A DNA stretch of 37,029 nt from Candidatus Cloacimonadota bacterium (lineage in GTDB: Bacteria; Cloacimonadota; Cloacimonadia; Cloacimonadales; WRIO01). Below, in pieces: positions 1 through 9,227 of the stretch. The notes below the pieces were generated by a model. It saw nothing but the letters and a program-made list of their open reading frames with translations. It did not search any database and had not been told where the DNA came from. A program made the position numbers and the translations under genes. Within the stretch, counting starts at the first letter, position 1. Every line of letters starts with the position of its first letter. The stretch spans positions 1-37,029 of the forward strand of contig JAJBBH010000069.1 in NCBI GenBank assembly GCA_020532185.1, written 5' to 3'.

Positions 1-203
1 CTCCAATCAATGACGTTTTGAAAATGAGCGATGAATATGGCATACCAGTTGTCGGTATCGGTGGTATTAATGATACTAATATCTCAGATGTTTTAGATGC
101 TGGTATTCGTAATGTGGCTTTAGTTCGGTATTTTATGAACCATACTGATTTTGAAAATAGGCTAATAAAAATGAAAGAACTGATAGAAAGAAGGGAAAAA
201 TGA
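1..203 (+). CDS. thiE: Thiamine-phosphate synthase, C-terminal part (ThiE)
   Basis: Only the 3' end is in the window; the reading frame is open back to base 3, so the gene begins upstream. ThiE joins hydroxymethylpyrimidine diphosphate to thiazole phosphate in the cytosol to give thiamine phosphate. The visible tail carries the (beta/alpha)8-barrel end typical of ThiE: an IPVVGIGGI strand with the phosphate-binding Gly-Gly, then a helix starting N-I-S-D-V, then AGIRNVALVRYF, which matches the family AGAxGVAVVS strand, and a closing helix. The stop codon overlaps the thiC start by the four bases ATGA, so the two genes are translationally coupled. ThiG is less likely because its corresponding strand reads differently. 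The thiC and thiD neighbours support the call. Confidence 0.85.
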   Translation, partial: PINDVLKMSDEYGIPVVGIGGINDTNISDVLDAGIRNVALVRYFMNHTDFENRLIKMKELIERREK

Positions 204-1468
204 GTATAATTAACGATGCTAAAATAAATAAGAACAATAATGCTATTAATGAAGCAGCTGAATATGATGGGGTAGATAAAAGAATCATTATTGATGGGCT
301 GCTTGATGGTACAATAGTGATACCAAAAAATAATAATAGAAAGTTTAAGGCAAGAGCCATTGGAAAAGGATTGACTACTAAAGTAAATATCAATTTGGGA
401 GTGTCTGAGGATAATATAGATTTAAACGAAGAATTAAAAAAACTGGAAGTTGCAATAAACTTTGGTGCAGACAGCTTTATGGATTTATCAACTGCTGGCA
501 ATTTGGACAAGATTCGTAAAGAGCTTTTGGCTCATAGTGGTATCATGATTGGAACTGTGCCCATTTATTCTGTTATTGCTGACCTCATTGAGCATGATAA
601 AAGTCTTAATGATATGACAACAGATATGCTTTTTGAAGAAATTGAAAAGCAAGCTGAACAGGGAGTTGACTTTATGACGGTACATTGTGGAATAACTTTA
701 AAAAGTTTAAGCTTTCTTGATGAAAACCCTCGACTTGTCGGCATAGTTAGCAGAGGCGGAAGTATGCTTGCACGCTGGATGAGAGTTAATAAAAAAGAGA
801 ATCCATTATATGAGCATTTTGATAGGCTTTTAGCAATTTGCAGAAAACATGAAGTAACTTTGAGTCTTGGCGATGGATTGAGGCCCGGCGGACAAGCAGA
901 TGCAACTGATCAAGCACAAATAGCCGAGCTGATGGTACTTGGTGAACTTGTACAAAAATGTAGGGCTGAAAATGTACAAGTGATGGTCGAAGGTCCTGGT
1001 CATGTGCCTTGGAAAGATATTAAAATGAATGTCGAGTTGCAGAAGAGCTTATGTAAGGATGCTCCATTTTATGTATTAGGTCCCCTTACAACTGATATTG
1101 CAGCTGGGTATGATCATATAACAGGTGCAATAGGGGCAACAGCAGCTGCTGTTTATGGTGCTGATTTCCTCTGCTGTGTGACTCCTTCCGAACATCTTTG
1201 CTTGCCTAACGTTGATGATATAAAGCAAGGCACTATTGCATTTAAAATTGCAGCTCATAGTGCAGATATTTCCAAAGGTATCAAGTCGGCTATTCAAAGA
1301 GATTATCAAGTCTCAAAAGCACGAGCAATGCTTGATTGGAATGAAATGTATAAGCATTTATTAGACCCAGAATTGGCAAAGTCAAGAAAACAAGAGACAA
1401 GTTCTGGTAAAAATGAATGTTCAATGTGTGGAAAGCATTGTGCTATTAAAGTTACTCAACAAATATAG
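200..1468 (+). CDS. thiC: Phosphomethylpyrimidine synthase ThiC
   Basis: A 422-residue radical-SAM enzyme that rearranges aminoimidazole ribotide into hydroxymethylpyrimidine phosphate. The length fits the short ThiC form of anaerobes, without the roughly 200-residue N-terminal extension of proteobacterial ThiC. Family blocks seen: NFGADSFMDLSTAGNLDKIR (about 94-113), MTVHCGITLKSL, SRGGSMLARWM, LSLGDGLRPGGQADATD, MVEGPGHVPW and GPLTTDIAAGYDHITGAIGA. The C-terminal cluster motif is C-S-M-C-G-K-H-C, so the cysteines are CX2CX3C, one residue tighter than the CX2CX4C of the Escherichia coli enzyme. ThiC paralogues that make 5-hydroxybenzimidazole (BzaA/BzaB/BzaF) are the main alternative, but thiE upstream and thiD downstream argue for thiamine synthesis. 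The start is fixed by the ATGA overlap with thiE. Any TPP riboswitch would lie upstream of the window. Confidence 0.96.
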   Translation: MSIINDAKINKNNNAINEAAEYDGVDKRIIIDGLLDGTIVIPKNNNRKFKARAIGKGLTTKVNINLGVSEDNIDLNEELKKLEVAINFGADSFMDLSTAGNLDKIRKELLAHSGIMIGTVPIYSVIADLIEHDKSLNDMTTDMLFEEIEKQAEQGVDFMTVHCGITLKSLSFLDENPRLVGIVSRGGSMLARWMRVNKKENPLYEHFDRLLAICRKHEVTLSLGDGLRPGGQADATDQAQIAELMVLGELVQKCRAENVQVMVEGPGHVPWKDIKMNVELQKSLCKDAPFYVLGPLTTDIAAGYDHITGAIGATAAAVYGADFLCCVTPSEHLCLPNVDDIKQGTIAFKIAAHSADISKGIKSAIQRDYQVSKARAMLDWNEMYKHLLDPELAKSRKQETSSGKNECSMCGKHCAIKVTQQI

Positions 1469-1475
1469 CCAATTC

Positions 1476-1508
1476 AGGTACGCTGTCTTACGATGGCGTA
1501 CCTTTATT
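1476..1508 (+). terminator. Hairpin between thiC and thiD, possible attenuator
   Basis: AGGTACGC (1476-1483) pairs perfectly with GCGTACCT (1496-1503) around a 12-nt loop, followed by TTTATT. The stem is GC-richer than its surroundings, but the T-tract is short and broken. It may be a weak terminator or an RNA-stability element that lowers thiD expression relative to thiC. It starts 7 bases after the thiC stop and ends 18 bases before the thiD start codon, leaving the thiD ribosome-binding site free. Confidence 0.45.
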
Positions 1509-1521
1509 CATGAGGTAACAA

Positions 1522-2259
1522 ATGAAATACTTCTTAACTATTGCAGCTTCTGATACGTCTGGTGGAGCAGGTATTCAACAAGACTTAAAAGTGGCACAAT
1601 ACTACGGTTTTTGGGGTTTGTCGGTCATTACAGCCATTACAGTGCAAGACTTTGAGCAAGTATATTGTGTTCAATCTGTCGATTTAAATATGCTTGAAGC
1701 ACAAATAGCTCAACTTTTTAAAACTTTTAACCCTGATTGTATAAAGATAGGACTTATTCCAAATAGCCAAATGCTCGATTTAATAGCTTTTTATTTAAAA
1801 AAAACTAATGCTTTTGTTGTACTTGACCCTGTTTTGAAATCAAGTTCTGGTTTTGATTTTGTTGATAAAGACTATATCTCAATATTAAAATCGATACTGT
1901 TGAAAAATATTAGCATATTAACGCCAAATAGCTATGAATTTGGACTTTTGAATGATAAAGTGTATGAAGAGTATGCTATGGCTTTACAAGACGCTAAATT
2001 GTTCGTAAAAAGATATAAATGTGCAATATATTTAAAGGGTGGGCATTTTATTGATAAACAGATAAAAGAAGCTTATATTAGCCACGACAATTTTCAAGAG
2101 TTAAGCTATGAGAGAAATAAATGGGTTTATTCACACGGTACAGGATGTGCTTTTTCATCAGCTTTGGCTATCAACAGTATTATTCATAGCGATATAAAAA
2201 AAGTGCTTCATGAATCTCACAGATATGTACAAGATTTTTATGAAGCACTCAATATTTAA
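1522..2259 (+). CDS. thiD: Hydroxymethylpyrimidine/phosphomethylpyrimidine kinase ThiD
   Basis: A 245-residue ribokinase-fold kinase that phosphorylates HMP and HMP phosphate to HMP diphosphate, the substrate of ThiE. The N-terminus reads TIAASDTSGGAGIQQDLK, the family SGGAGIQAD substrate loop, followed by GLSVITAITVQ. The ATP site has VLDPVLKSSSG (about 100-110) and LTPN. The C-terminus has the anion-hole motif HGTGC (about 206-210), whose Cys is the usual activating residue. The start ATG is preceded by GAGGTA at good spacing (1512-1517). The gene abuts proS of the opposite strand with no gap: its TAA ends at 2259 and the proS stop begins at 2260. No obvious terminator separates the two convergent transcripts. 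Confidence 0.95.
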   Translation: MKYFLTIAASDTSGGAGIQQDLKVAQYYGFWGLSVITAITVQDFEQVYCVQSVDLNMLEAQIAQLFKTFNPDCIKIGLIPNSQMLDLIAFYLKKTNAFVVLDPVLKSSSGFDFVDKDYISILKSILLKNISILTPNSYEFGLLNDKVYEEYAMALQDAKLFVKRYKCAIYLKGGHFIDKQIKEAYISHDNFQELSYERNKWVYSHGTGCAFSSALAINSIIHSDIKKVLHESHRYVQDFYEALNI

Positions 2260-3783
2260 TTAGTAACTCTTAGCAAATATCACCCTCTTTTTGCTTGGTT
2301 TGTTGCAATATATGCAATTGCCATCTTCTAATTCTGCATTATTTGGCATACAACGAATAGTGACTTTGAGCTCTGACTTGATAGCATCTTCACAATCATT
2401 ACTACCGCACCAATGTGAGTTTGCAAAACCACCATGTATTTCTGGTTTTTCAATATCTTTGGGGGTAAAGAATTTGTAGAATTCGTCTTTATCGTCTATT
2501 TGCTTTGTATTTTCTTTTCTAAATTCTAAAGCTCTATTGAATATGTTTGACTGGATTTCATCGAGAATTGATATAAGCTGAGCAACAAAGTCTTTGGAAC
2601 TAAGACTTTGCTTATCTTTTGCGTCTTTATCTCTTCTGCCTATAAAAACAGAATTGTTTTCAATATCTCTTGGACCAATTTCTATGCGTAATGGTGCACC
2701 CTTTTTAATCCAATGCCAGCTTTTTTCGCTGTTTGTCATATCTCTATCATCAACAAAGTATCTTATATGTTCATCATGATAGCGTAAAGGCTTGATATCA
2801 GTAATGATATTGCCTATATAATCAATTACTTTTTCTCTATCTTGCTCGTTTTTATAAATAGGAATAAAGATAATATGTTCTGGAGCAACTTTTGGAGGTA
2901 AAACTAATCCATTATCATCACTGTGTGCCATAATAAGTGCACCAATTAGGCGTGTTGATACGCCCCAAGAGGTAGTCCAAGCATATTGTACTTCGCCACT
3001 CTTATTCTGGAACTTAATATCTGATGCTTGTGCAAAGTTTTGACCCAAAAAGTGAGATGTTCCAGCTTGAAGTGCCTTTTTATCTTGCATCATCGCTTCA
3101 ATAGTATATGTGTTAACTGCTCCTGGAAATCTTTCTCCTTCTGTTTTTTCGCCTTCTATTACAGGTATAGCAAGATATTCTCTGGCAAATTTTGCATATA
3201 CTCCAAGCATTTTAATTGTTTCTTCCTCTGCTTCTTCTTTTGTAGCATGTACAGTATGCCCTTCTTGCCATAAAAACTCTGCTGTTCTTAAAAAGAGACG
3301 AGTGCGTAGTTCCCAACGTACAACATTTGCCCACTGATTAATCAGAAGCGGTAAATCTCTATAAGATTGTACCCATCGTGCAAATGAGGCACCAATAATT
3401 GTTTCAGAGGTGGGGCGGACTATATATGGTTCTGTTAGCTCTCCAGCAACCTTTAGCTTGCCAGTTCCATCATCTTCAAGCCTTGAATGAGTAACAACAG
3501 CACATTCTTTTGCAAATCCTTCAACATGTTCGGCTTCTTTTTCAAAGAAACTTTTAGGTATAAATATTGGAAAATAGGCATTTCTGTGCCCAGTTTCTTT
3601 AAACATTTGGTCGAGGTTTCTTTGGATATTTTCCCAAATAGCATAGCCCCATGGTTTGATGACCATACATCCGCGTACATCGCTATTTTCGGCCATATCA
3701 GCGGCTTTTATTACTTGTTGATACCATTCAGGGTAATCATCTTCTCTTGTTGGTATAATAGCTGTTCTTGGCTTTTTTGCCAT
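2260..3783 (-). CDS. proS: Prolyl-tRNA synthetase, eukaryote/archaeal type
   Basis: A 507-residue class IIa aminoacyl-tRNA synthetase that charges tRNA-Pro. It is the short form without the bacterial editing insertion. Visible motifs: YPEWYQQVIKAADMAE at the N-terminus, RPTSETIIGASFARWV, motif 2 around VVRWELRTRLFLRTAEFLWQ, motif 3 around GVSTRLIGALIMAHSDDNG, an anticodon-binding domain from about residue 285, and a C-terminal zinc-binding domain with Cys pairs (W-C-G-S-N-D-C, C-M-P, C-I-Y-C) ending in Tyr, as is typical of this type. AGGAGT sits just upstream of the ATG (3788-3793). It lies 75 bp downstream of the asparagine-synthetase-like gene on the same strand and may be cotranscribed or have its own promoter in that gap, which also holds an AT-rich inverted repeat (ATTAAAT at 3820-3826 against ATTTAAT at 3832-3838). 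Confidence 0.96.
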   Translation of the reverse strand: MAKKPRTAIIPTREDDYPEWYQQVIKAADMAENSDVRGCMVIKPWGYAIWENIQRNLDQMFKETGHRNAYFPIFIPKSFFEKEAEHVEGFAKECAVVTHSRLEDDGTGKLKVAGELTEPYIVRPTSETIIGASFARWVQSYRDLPLLINQWANVVRWELRTRLFLRTAEFLWQEGHTVHATKEEAEEETIKMLGVYAKFAREYLAIPVIEGEKTEGERFPGAVNTYTIEAMMQDKKALQAGTSHFLGQNFAQASDIKFQNKSGEVQYAWTTSWGVSTRLIGALIMAHSDDNGLVLPPKVAPEHIIFIPIYKNEQDREKVIDYIGNIITDIKPLRYHDEHIRYFVDDRDMTNSEKSWHWIKKGAPLRIEIGPRDIENNSVFIGRRDKDAKDKQSLSSKDFVAQLISILDEIQSNIFNRALEFRKENTKQIDDKDEFYKFFTPKDIEKPEIHGGFANSHWCGSNDCEDAIKSELKVTIRCMPNNAELEDGNCIYCNKPSKKRVIFAKSY

Positions 3784-3858
3784 GATAACTCCTTTGTATC
3801 TATTTTTTATAAAACAATGATTAAATTTTTGATTTAATAGTCAATTAGATTTTCAAGT

Positions 3859-5514
3859 TTATTCAAAATGAGAGCGTACAAGCTCGAATGCGTAGCATTT
3901 TAGCAAAGTATTTATATGTTTTGGATCTTCAGCGTTTGCCCTTGAAATGATTTTTTGTAGCTTTATGTGGTTATAATATGGGCTTCGTTGAGCTTCTATT
4001 GAGTTGAGTTTTTCGATTATATCTTGCTTAAACAGTCTAAATAGGATTACGCTTGAGTTTGTTTGACTGGCTAATTTTATTTTAGGTTCTTTTGCTTTGA
4101 TATGAAAAAGCAATTCTGGATAATTTCTCGCTATTTGGTTATGGTATTCTTTAAAAAGAATTAAGGGTTTTGTGTTGAGATTTATGCGAGCTTTTATCAA
4201 ATCGAAATGCAAATTGGGATTGTAAAAGCTTGCATATTGATTAAGAAATGCTAACTTATGGGCATGTGTATGCACTCCATGCAACATCAGCATAATAAAC
4301 TCATCTCTTTGTTCATCATTGATAAAGCTATGCATAGAAAGCTGGCTTTTAAAGTCCTGGAGATGCTGGGCAAGTCCTTTCTTTAAAAATCTACTAAATT
4401 CTTCTCGAATCCAGCTATAATCGACTTTGAAGTGCTTGATTATTGAGCTTATATTGTCCTCATTCAGAGCTTTAATAAAAGATTTATTAATACTATAATT
4501 ATAGTTTCTAAAGTAAAAGTGTGAAAAATCATGCAACATAAAGTTGTAGCCTGCTTTATTAAGCTGGTTAGAAAAATGAATATAGTTTAATTCAGCTGGA
4601 ATATCGCTATTAAATGTACTTAATATGTATTGATTCCATAGGTTGAATAGTCTCTTTTTGTCGTCAATTCCAGGATTATGTTCAGAGTTGATATTAAAAG
4701 TATTTTGAAAGCTTGTAAATTGTTCTAATTCTTCTTTATCATAAGGCTCCAACATAGACCAATTGTCTTTTGCTTTATTGAGTAATAAAGAAAGAGTGTA
4801 TCTATTGGCTGTTGTATCATCAGACTGCAATAGTAGCTTTTTTTGCGAGTCAGGGTAAACAGTTAGAGCCTTATTTAACTTAAAAAAATAAGTGTTAATA
4901 TCAGGCTCTTTAAAATCAGTCAAATCAATACGTCTTTTTCCTGAAGTAAATTTATCATTATAAGCTTTTAAATAGGATGAAGCACCGAATCGAGATACAT
5001 TTTTCATAAAAGATTGAGAAACAAACATATTAGGTAATAAAGCAAAGGCTCCAAATGCACTGTAATTCCAAGGCTTTTTATCAAGATAATTAGTTAGCCA
5101 ATCAAGCCTACTGGCAATTATTGTATACCCTTGTGAGGACGTATAGAACATGTCTTGTATGCCAAGTGTATCGTTCCAAACTTCAATTTCCTGTTCGTTC
5201 CATTTAAAGATTACATAGCCGCCATTCATATCTTGTGAGTCTATAGTGCCATCTATTAATCTTTTCCAGTCGTTTTTTTCAGCTATTCCATATCCTGTTT
5301 CTTTAGTAAGATAGGCATTTCCAACTACTAACCATCCAGACTTTTGTTCATAGCTATCATAATGTACAGTTGTATTGTGTTTTGTATCGGCAAAAGCAAG
5401 GTAAAATGAGGGTTTTATAATTGTGTTATTTGTTTTTTTATGGGTTTGCAGGAATTTATCTATTTCCCACTTTACGAAAGGTTTGTGGCTTAACACACAA
5501 AATACCCAACTCAT
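3859..5514 (-). CDS. Asparagine-synthetase-like protein with degenerate active sites
   Basis: A 551-residue protein of unknown function. Seen: an N-terminal half resembling the class II glutamine amidotransferase domain of AsnB, especially E-V-W-N-D-T-L-G-I-Q-D-M-F-Y (111-124), which parallels the ARDPLGxxPLYY strand, and IIASRLDWL (132-140), which parallels the ASELKAL strand. The second half has the place of the synthetase PP-loop at 227-245 (LLLQSDDTTANRYTLSLLL), where SGGxDS would be expected but S-D-D-T-T-A is found. Residue 2 is Ser, so the N-terminal nucleophilic Cys of the amidotransferase is also missing. Inference: a retained, non-catalytic relative of asparagine synthetase. No signal peptide or membrane segment is evident. 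Start supported by AGGAG upstream (about 5521-5525). It follows the rpoD terminator and precedes proS. The homology is recognised by eye and is moderately secure. Confidence 0.6.
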   Translation of the reverse strand: MSWVFCVLSHKPFVKWEIDKFLQTHKKTNNTIIKPSFYLAFADTKHNTTVHYDSYEQKSGWLVVGNAYLTKETGYGIAEKNDWKRLIDGTIDSQDMNGGYVIFKWNEQEIEVWNDTLGIQDMFYTSSQGYTIIASRLDWLTNYLDKKPWNYSAFGAFALLPNMFVSQSFMKNVSRFGASSYLKAYNDKFTSGKRRIDLTDFKEPDINTYFFKLNKALTVYPDSQKKLLLQSDDTTANRYTLSLLLNKAKDNWSMLEPYDKEELEQFTSFQNTFNINSEHNPGIDDKKRLFNLWNQYILSTFNSDIPAELNYIHFSNQLNKAGYNFMLHDFSHFYFRNYNYSINKSFIKALNEDNISSIIKHFKVDYSWIREEFSRFLKKGLAQHLQDFKSQLSMHSFINDEQRDEFIMLMLHGVHTHAHKLAFLNQYASFYNPNLHFDLIKARINLNTKPLILFKEYHNQIARNYPELLFHIKAKEPKIKLASQTNSSVILFRLFKQDIIEKLNSIEAQRSPYYNHIKLQKIISRANAEDPKHINTLLKCYAFELVRSHFE

Positions 5515-5529
5515 TTCTTTTCTCCTAAT

Positions 5530-5547
5530 GAATAATGCTAATTATTC
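5530..5547 (-). promoter_or_regulatory. Inverted repeat upstream of the AsnB-like gene
   Basis: GAATAAT and ATTATTC flank a 4-nt centre as a perfect 7-bp inverted repeat, 16 bases before the start codon and just after the rpoD terminator. It could be an operator or a leader hairpin close to the ribosome-binding site. AT-rich sequence makes chance occurrence quite possible. Confidence 0.25.
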
Positions 5548-5549
5548 TT

Positions 5550-5590
5550 AACAAAGAATAAAAAGAGCAAAATCTTAATTTTGCTCTTTG
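5550..5590 (-). terminator. Intrinsic terminator after rpoD
   Basis: On the minus strand AAAGAGCAAAAT pairs with ATTTTGCTCTTT (plus-strand arms 5562-5573 and 5578-5589), a perfect 12-bp stem with a 4-nt loop, followed by TTTTTATT. It lies a few bases past the rpoD stop codon, so it ends the rpsU-to-rpoD transcript and separates it from the AsnB-like gene. It is partly symmetrical, but the T-tract is better on the minus strand. Confidence 0.85.
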
Positions 5591-5597
5591 TATAAAA

Positions 5598-7343
5598 TTA
5601 GCTTTGTTTTACATTAAAGTTTTCGATAAATTGAGTTAGTGTTGCACTTCTTGATGGATGTCTAAGCTTTCTAAGGGCTTTATCCTCAATTTGTCTTATT
5701 CGTTCTCGTGTTACATTAAATATATTGCCTACTTCTTCCAATGTTCTGTGGTTTCCATCATCGATACCAAAGCGTAGGCGTATTACTCGTTCTTCTCTTT
5801 GATTGAGTGTTTTTAAGATATCATCAACTTGTCTTTTTAATAAGTTTCTTTCTGCCATTCGTTCGGGCGAAATTGTTGATTTATCTTCAATAAAGTCACC
5901 AAGATTACTATCTTCACTGTCATTACCAAGTGGTCTATCGAGCGACACAGGCTCTTTTGAGATGGAAAGTATATTTTTAACTTTATCAACAGTGATTTCA
6001 AGTGCATCAGCTATCTCATCAGGATGAGGTTCTCTACCGAGCTTTTGCATAAGCTTTCTGCTCATTCTATTTAGTTTATTAATTGACTCTATCATATGAA
6101 CAGGTACACGGATTGTTCTGGCCTGATCAGCAATGGCTCTGGTAATTGCTTGTCTAATCCACCAAGTTGCGTAAGTCGAGAATTTGTAGCCTTTACGGTA
6201 GTCATATTTATCAACAGCTCTCATCAAGCCAGTATTACCTTCTTGTATCAGGTCCATAAAGTCTAAACCACGATTGATGTATCTTTTAGCTATGCTTACG
6301 ACCAGGCGAACGTTTGCTTCGATAAGTTCATTTTTAGAGCGTTCTCTCATTTTTTCAGCACGTTCAATTTCTCGCAATAAGTTCATCATTTCATCAGAAT
6401 TCATTTTGGTTTCGAGTTCTACACGTCTGATTTTTCTTTTGGCATTTTTTATTTTTCGTAATGTTTCGATAAACTGATTTGGATTAACGCCTGTTTCTGC
6501 TTTTACCTCATCAAAGTCTTCTTTGGATTTTTTTGCTCTTCTGCCAAGCAAACAAATGTCGTCAAAAGAATATCCTTTTATTCGCACCAAATCATTTATT
6601 TGTTGTTGGGACTCTTCGATTCTATTTACCAAACTTTTAATCCTATACACCATTCGTTTGATAAGCTTTTCATTAAACACAAGCCTTTGAAATGCACTGA
6701 CAATTTGCTCTCTTTTTTTATCTATTTCGTCTGCCATTAAGAGCATTCCATCTTCATCATAGCCTGAATTGTCAATTATATCACCGACTTCGTTAAATAT
6801 ATCTTCAGCTTCTCTTATTATTGATTTAAACTCGTCCATTATTTTCTGATCTTGAGTCTTGTCGACCCAGCTACCATATTCAAGTCTAAAGATTTGGTCA
6901 ATTCTTACACGTTTTTCATTATAACGATATAAAAAATTAAACATTTCTTTGAGCGTGCTTCCACATTTAAACACATTTTGATTTATCATCCTTTGAAAGC
7001 TTTCGATTTTCTTTGCAATACGAACTTCACCTTCTCTATCGAGCAAGCCAACTCGTCCCATTTCTTTAAAATACATTTTCACAGGATCATCATAATACTT
7101 ACGATTTACTGTCTTCTTTGTTTGGACATTCTTTTTGACATGTGCTGCGCTTTTTGTGACTTTCTTTTGTGTCTCATCAATAATGTCAATACCTTGATCT
7201 TTCAAGTCATGAATAATATCGTCAATTTTGTCTAAAAATAAGGGATTGTCGGGTAATATTTCGTTTATTTGCTTATATGTTACATACCCTGCTTCCTTAC
7301 CGAGTATAAATAATTTTTGCATATAATCATTATAACTCAGCAT
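5598..7343 (-). CDS. rpoD: Primary RNA polymerase sigma factor RpoD (sigma-70)
   Basis: A 581-residue group 1 sigma factor that directs RNA polymerase to housekeeping promoters. Order: a region 1.1-like N-terminal domain (1-60); a basic linker; region 1.2 starting [17 protein letters not shown] (about 86-101); a non-conserved region with long charged helices (about 120-330); region 2 with [28 protein letters not shown] and [21 protein letters not shown]; region 3 with [11 protein letters not shown] and [11 protein letters not shown]; region 4 with a helix-turn-helix at about 534-561 ([20 protein letters not shown]), identical in style to sigma factors that read TTGACA. It is the last gene of the rpsU cluster, 9 bp after dnaG, and is followed by a strong terminator. 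Operon position matches the classical rpsU-dnaG-rpoD order. Confidence 0.97.
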   Translation of the reverse strand: MLSYNDYMQKLFILGKEAGYVTYKQINEILPDNPLFLDKIDDIIHDLKDQGIDIIDETQKKVTKSAAHVKKNVQTKKTVNRKYYDDPVKMYFKEMGRVGLLDREGEVRIAKKIESFQRMINQNVFKCGSTLKEMFNFLYRYNEKRVRIDQIFRLEYGSWVDKTQDQKIMDEFKSIIREAEDIFNEVGDIIDNSGYDEDGMLLMADEIDKKREQIVSAFQRLVFNEKLIKRMVYRIKSLVNRIEESQQQINDLVRIKGYSFDDICLLGRRAKKSKEDFDEVKAETGVNPNQFIETLRKIKNAKRKIRRVELETKMNSDEMMNLLREIERAEKMRERSKNELIEANVRLVVSIAKRYINRGLDFMDLIQEGNTGLMRAVDKYDYRKGYKFSTYATWWIRQAITRAIADQARTIRVPVHMIESINKLNRMSRKLMQKLGREPHPDEIADALEITVDKVKNILSISKEPVSLDRPLGNDSEDSNLGDFIEDKSTISPERMAERNLLKRQVDDILKTLNQREERVIRLRFGIDDGNHRTLEEVGNIFNVTRERIRQIEDKALRKLRHPSRSATLTQFIENFNVKQS

Positions 7344-7352
7344 TTACTCTCC

Positions 7353-9227
7353 TTAAAAAATAGTTTTGTGGACAACAGACTTTGATAAAGCTTGAATTTC
7401 TTTTCGAAGAAATATCTTCTCTTCATACAATTCTGCATTGTCCGGGTTTTTTGTTATTTGTTCATTAATCTCATTTAAATTTTCTTGTAGTTTTCTAAGT
7501 TTTATTTGCATAATTAAATCTTGAATATCAAAATCGAAATCTTTAGCAAGCATAAAACCTGTTATTATGCCTTTTAATGCCTCACTTTCAAATTGATTCA
7601 GAAAATCATCTATCCTTTCATATATACCTAAATCATGATTATCGCATAGTTTGATATAAATACTTTTCATATCACTATTAATAAAGTAATCAGAATCTAA
7701 TTCAGATGCAACTTTTTTTATCAAATTATTATTTTTTATCAAATATTGTATCAAATATGCTTCTGCTAAATGTTTGTCAATTGTAGATTTCTGGGATTTA
7801 TTCGCCATCTTAGATTGGGTTGTTTTAGGTTCAGAACTTATTTGTTGTGGTGTAGCTTTACTATAATCAGCCTCTACTTTATCATAAGTTCTTATTGTGC
7901 TTAATTGTTGTTTTAGGCTACTTATTTGAACGTCAAAGCGCTTACTAATCTCGTTCAAAAACAGGTCTCGGCTAATAAGATCTGTTAATTCATGGGCTAC
8001 TTCAATCAAAAAGTCAATTGACTCTCTTGCTTGATCGTGATATTTATTATTGTATATAAAATCAATCAATGTACTTGCTTCATTAACAAGAAGTTGCAAG
8101 GACTCAGGTGAGTTTTTTAATAGATAGGTGTCTGGATCTTCATTTACGGGTAAATTAATAATCTTAACGCTTAATCCTGTTTTCAATGCTAAAGCAGCAC
8201 CTTTTATAGCAGCGTCTTTACCAGCTCTGTCACTATCAAATAAAATATAAATGTTATTAGTATATCTTTTTAATAATTGTAACTGTTCTTCTGTCAATGC
8301 GGTGCCCAATGTAGCAACTGAGTTGGTGAAACCGCATTCCCATAGACGTAAAAAATCAAGATATCCCTCTGAAACAATCACGTATTTCATCTTATTAATT
8401 TCATATCGTGAATGATATAAACCATAAAGCACATTACCTTTTTGATAAATACGTGTGGTTGGTGAGTTAATATACTTTCCAAACTTTTCTGTTTCAGCTG
8501 TCAGTGCACGCCCTCCAAAGGCAACAACTTTGCTATTTATGTCATGAATAGGAAACATAATTCGTTCGCGAAATATATCATAAGTATTATTGTTTTTAGA
8601 TTTAAACAAACCAGTTTCATCAAGAATATCATCATTAATTTGATTTCTCTTGAGGTGTTGCAATAAACCTTTATAGCTATTTAAAGAAAAACCAATATTG
8701 AATTTATTGATTGTTTCTTCAGTCAATTGTCTATTTTTTAGATAAGTCAATGCCATGCTACCGTGCTTTTTTAAGTTTTCAATATAATAGTCGTTTGCGA
8801 GACTGTAAATTGTATATAAAAGCTTAGTTTTTTTATCTAACTTCTTTTTGGGTCTATTTGTAGGAATTTCAAGATTTATTCGTTCTGCAAGCTTTCTTAC
8901 TGCTTCTATAAAAGATATCTTTTCATAATCTCTAACAAAGGTGATTACATTGCCTGCTTTACCACAACCAAAGCATTTGAAAATTTGTTTTGATGGGCTT
9001 ACAGTAAAGGATCCTGTTTTTTCTTCATGAAAAGGACAACGTGCCTTAAAGTTAGAGCCAGCACGAGTTAGTTTGATATATGAGCCTATAACATCAGCAA
9101 TATTGATACTGTTGATGATTGTGTCTATTATTTTCTCGTCAATTTTACTATATGGCACATGATCACTAAATTCATCTTCTTTTAATAAGTCCTGTGTTGA
9201 GAAAGAATTATCACTTATTTTAGGCAT
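7353..9227 (-). CDS. dnaG: DNA primase DnaG
   Basis: A 624-residue replicative primase that makes RNA primers at the fork. Domains: CHC2 zinc finger with C64, H67, C85 and C88; RNA polymerase core with the family signatures NIGFS and FGGRAL; TOPRIM fold with E287-G-Y-L-D and D331-S-D-R-A-G-K; a C-terminal region that would contact the replicative helicase. The helicase-binding part is poorly conserved by eye. The chosen ATG at 9227 lies inside the 3' end of mutS2 (13-bp overlap) with a GGAG about 9-11 bases upstream. It gives a leader of about 25 residues before the usual DnaG start. A GTG at codon 24 is the alternative start but lacks a clear ribosome-binding site. Confidence 0.96.
   Translation of the reverse strand: MPKISDNSFSTQDLLKEDEFSDHVPYSKIDEKIIDTIINSINIADVIGSYIKLTRAGSNFKARCPFHEEKTGSFTVSPSKQIFKCFGCGKAGNVITFVRDYEKISFIEAVRKLAERINLEIPTNRPKKKLDKKTKLLYTIYSLANDYYIENLKKHGSMALTYLKNRQLTEETINKFNIGFSLNSYKGLLQHLKRNQINDDILDETGLFKSKNNNTYDIFRERIMFPIHDINSKVVAFGGRALTAETEKFGKYINSPTTRIYQKGNVLYGLYHSRYEINKMKYVIVSEGYLDFLRLWECGFTNSVATLGTALTEEQLQLLKRYTNNIYILFDSDRAGKDAAIKGAALALKTGLSVKIINLPVNEDPDTYLLKNSPESLQLLVNEASTLIDFIYNNKYHDQARESIDFLIEVAHELTDLISRDLFLNEISKRFDVQISSLKQQLSTIRTYDKVEADYSKATPQQISSEPKTTQSKMANKSQKSTIDKHLAEAYLIQYLIKNNNLIKKVASELDSDYFINSDMKSIYIKLCDNHDLGIYERIDDFLNQFESEALKGIITGFMLAKDFDFDIQDLIMQIKLRKLQENLNEINEQITKNPDNAELYEEKIFLRKEIQALSKSVVHKTIF

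Noticed and set aside
1397-1450. ThiC cluster motif CX2CX3C as a sign of a BzaF-like paralogue
   Set aside because: I believe short anaerobe ThiC proteins share this tighter spacing, and the thiE and thiD neighbours support thiamine synthesis.
3820-3838. AT-rich inverted repeat before proS as a T-box
   Set aside because: It is only a 7-bp stem in a 75-bp gap, with none of the T-box core elements or a long leader.
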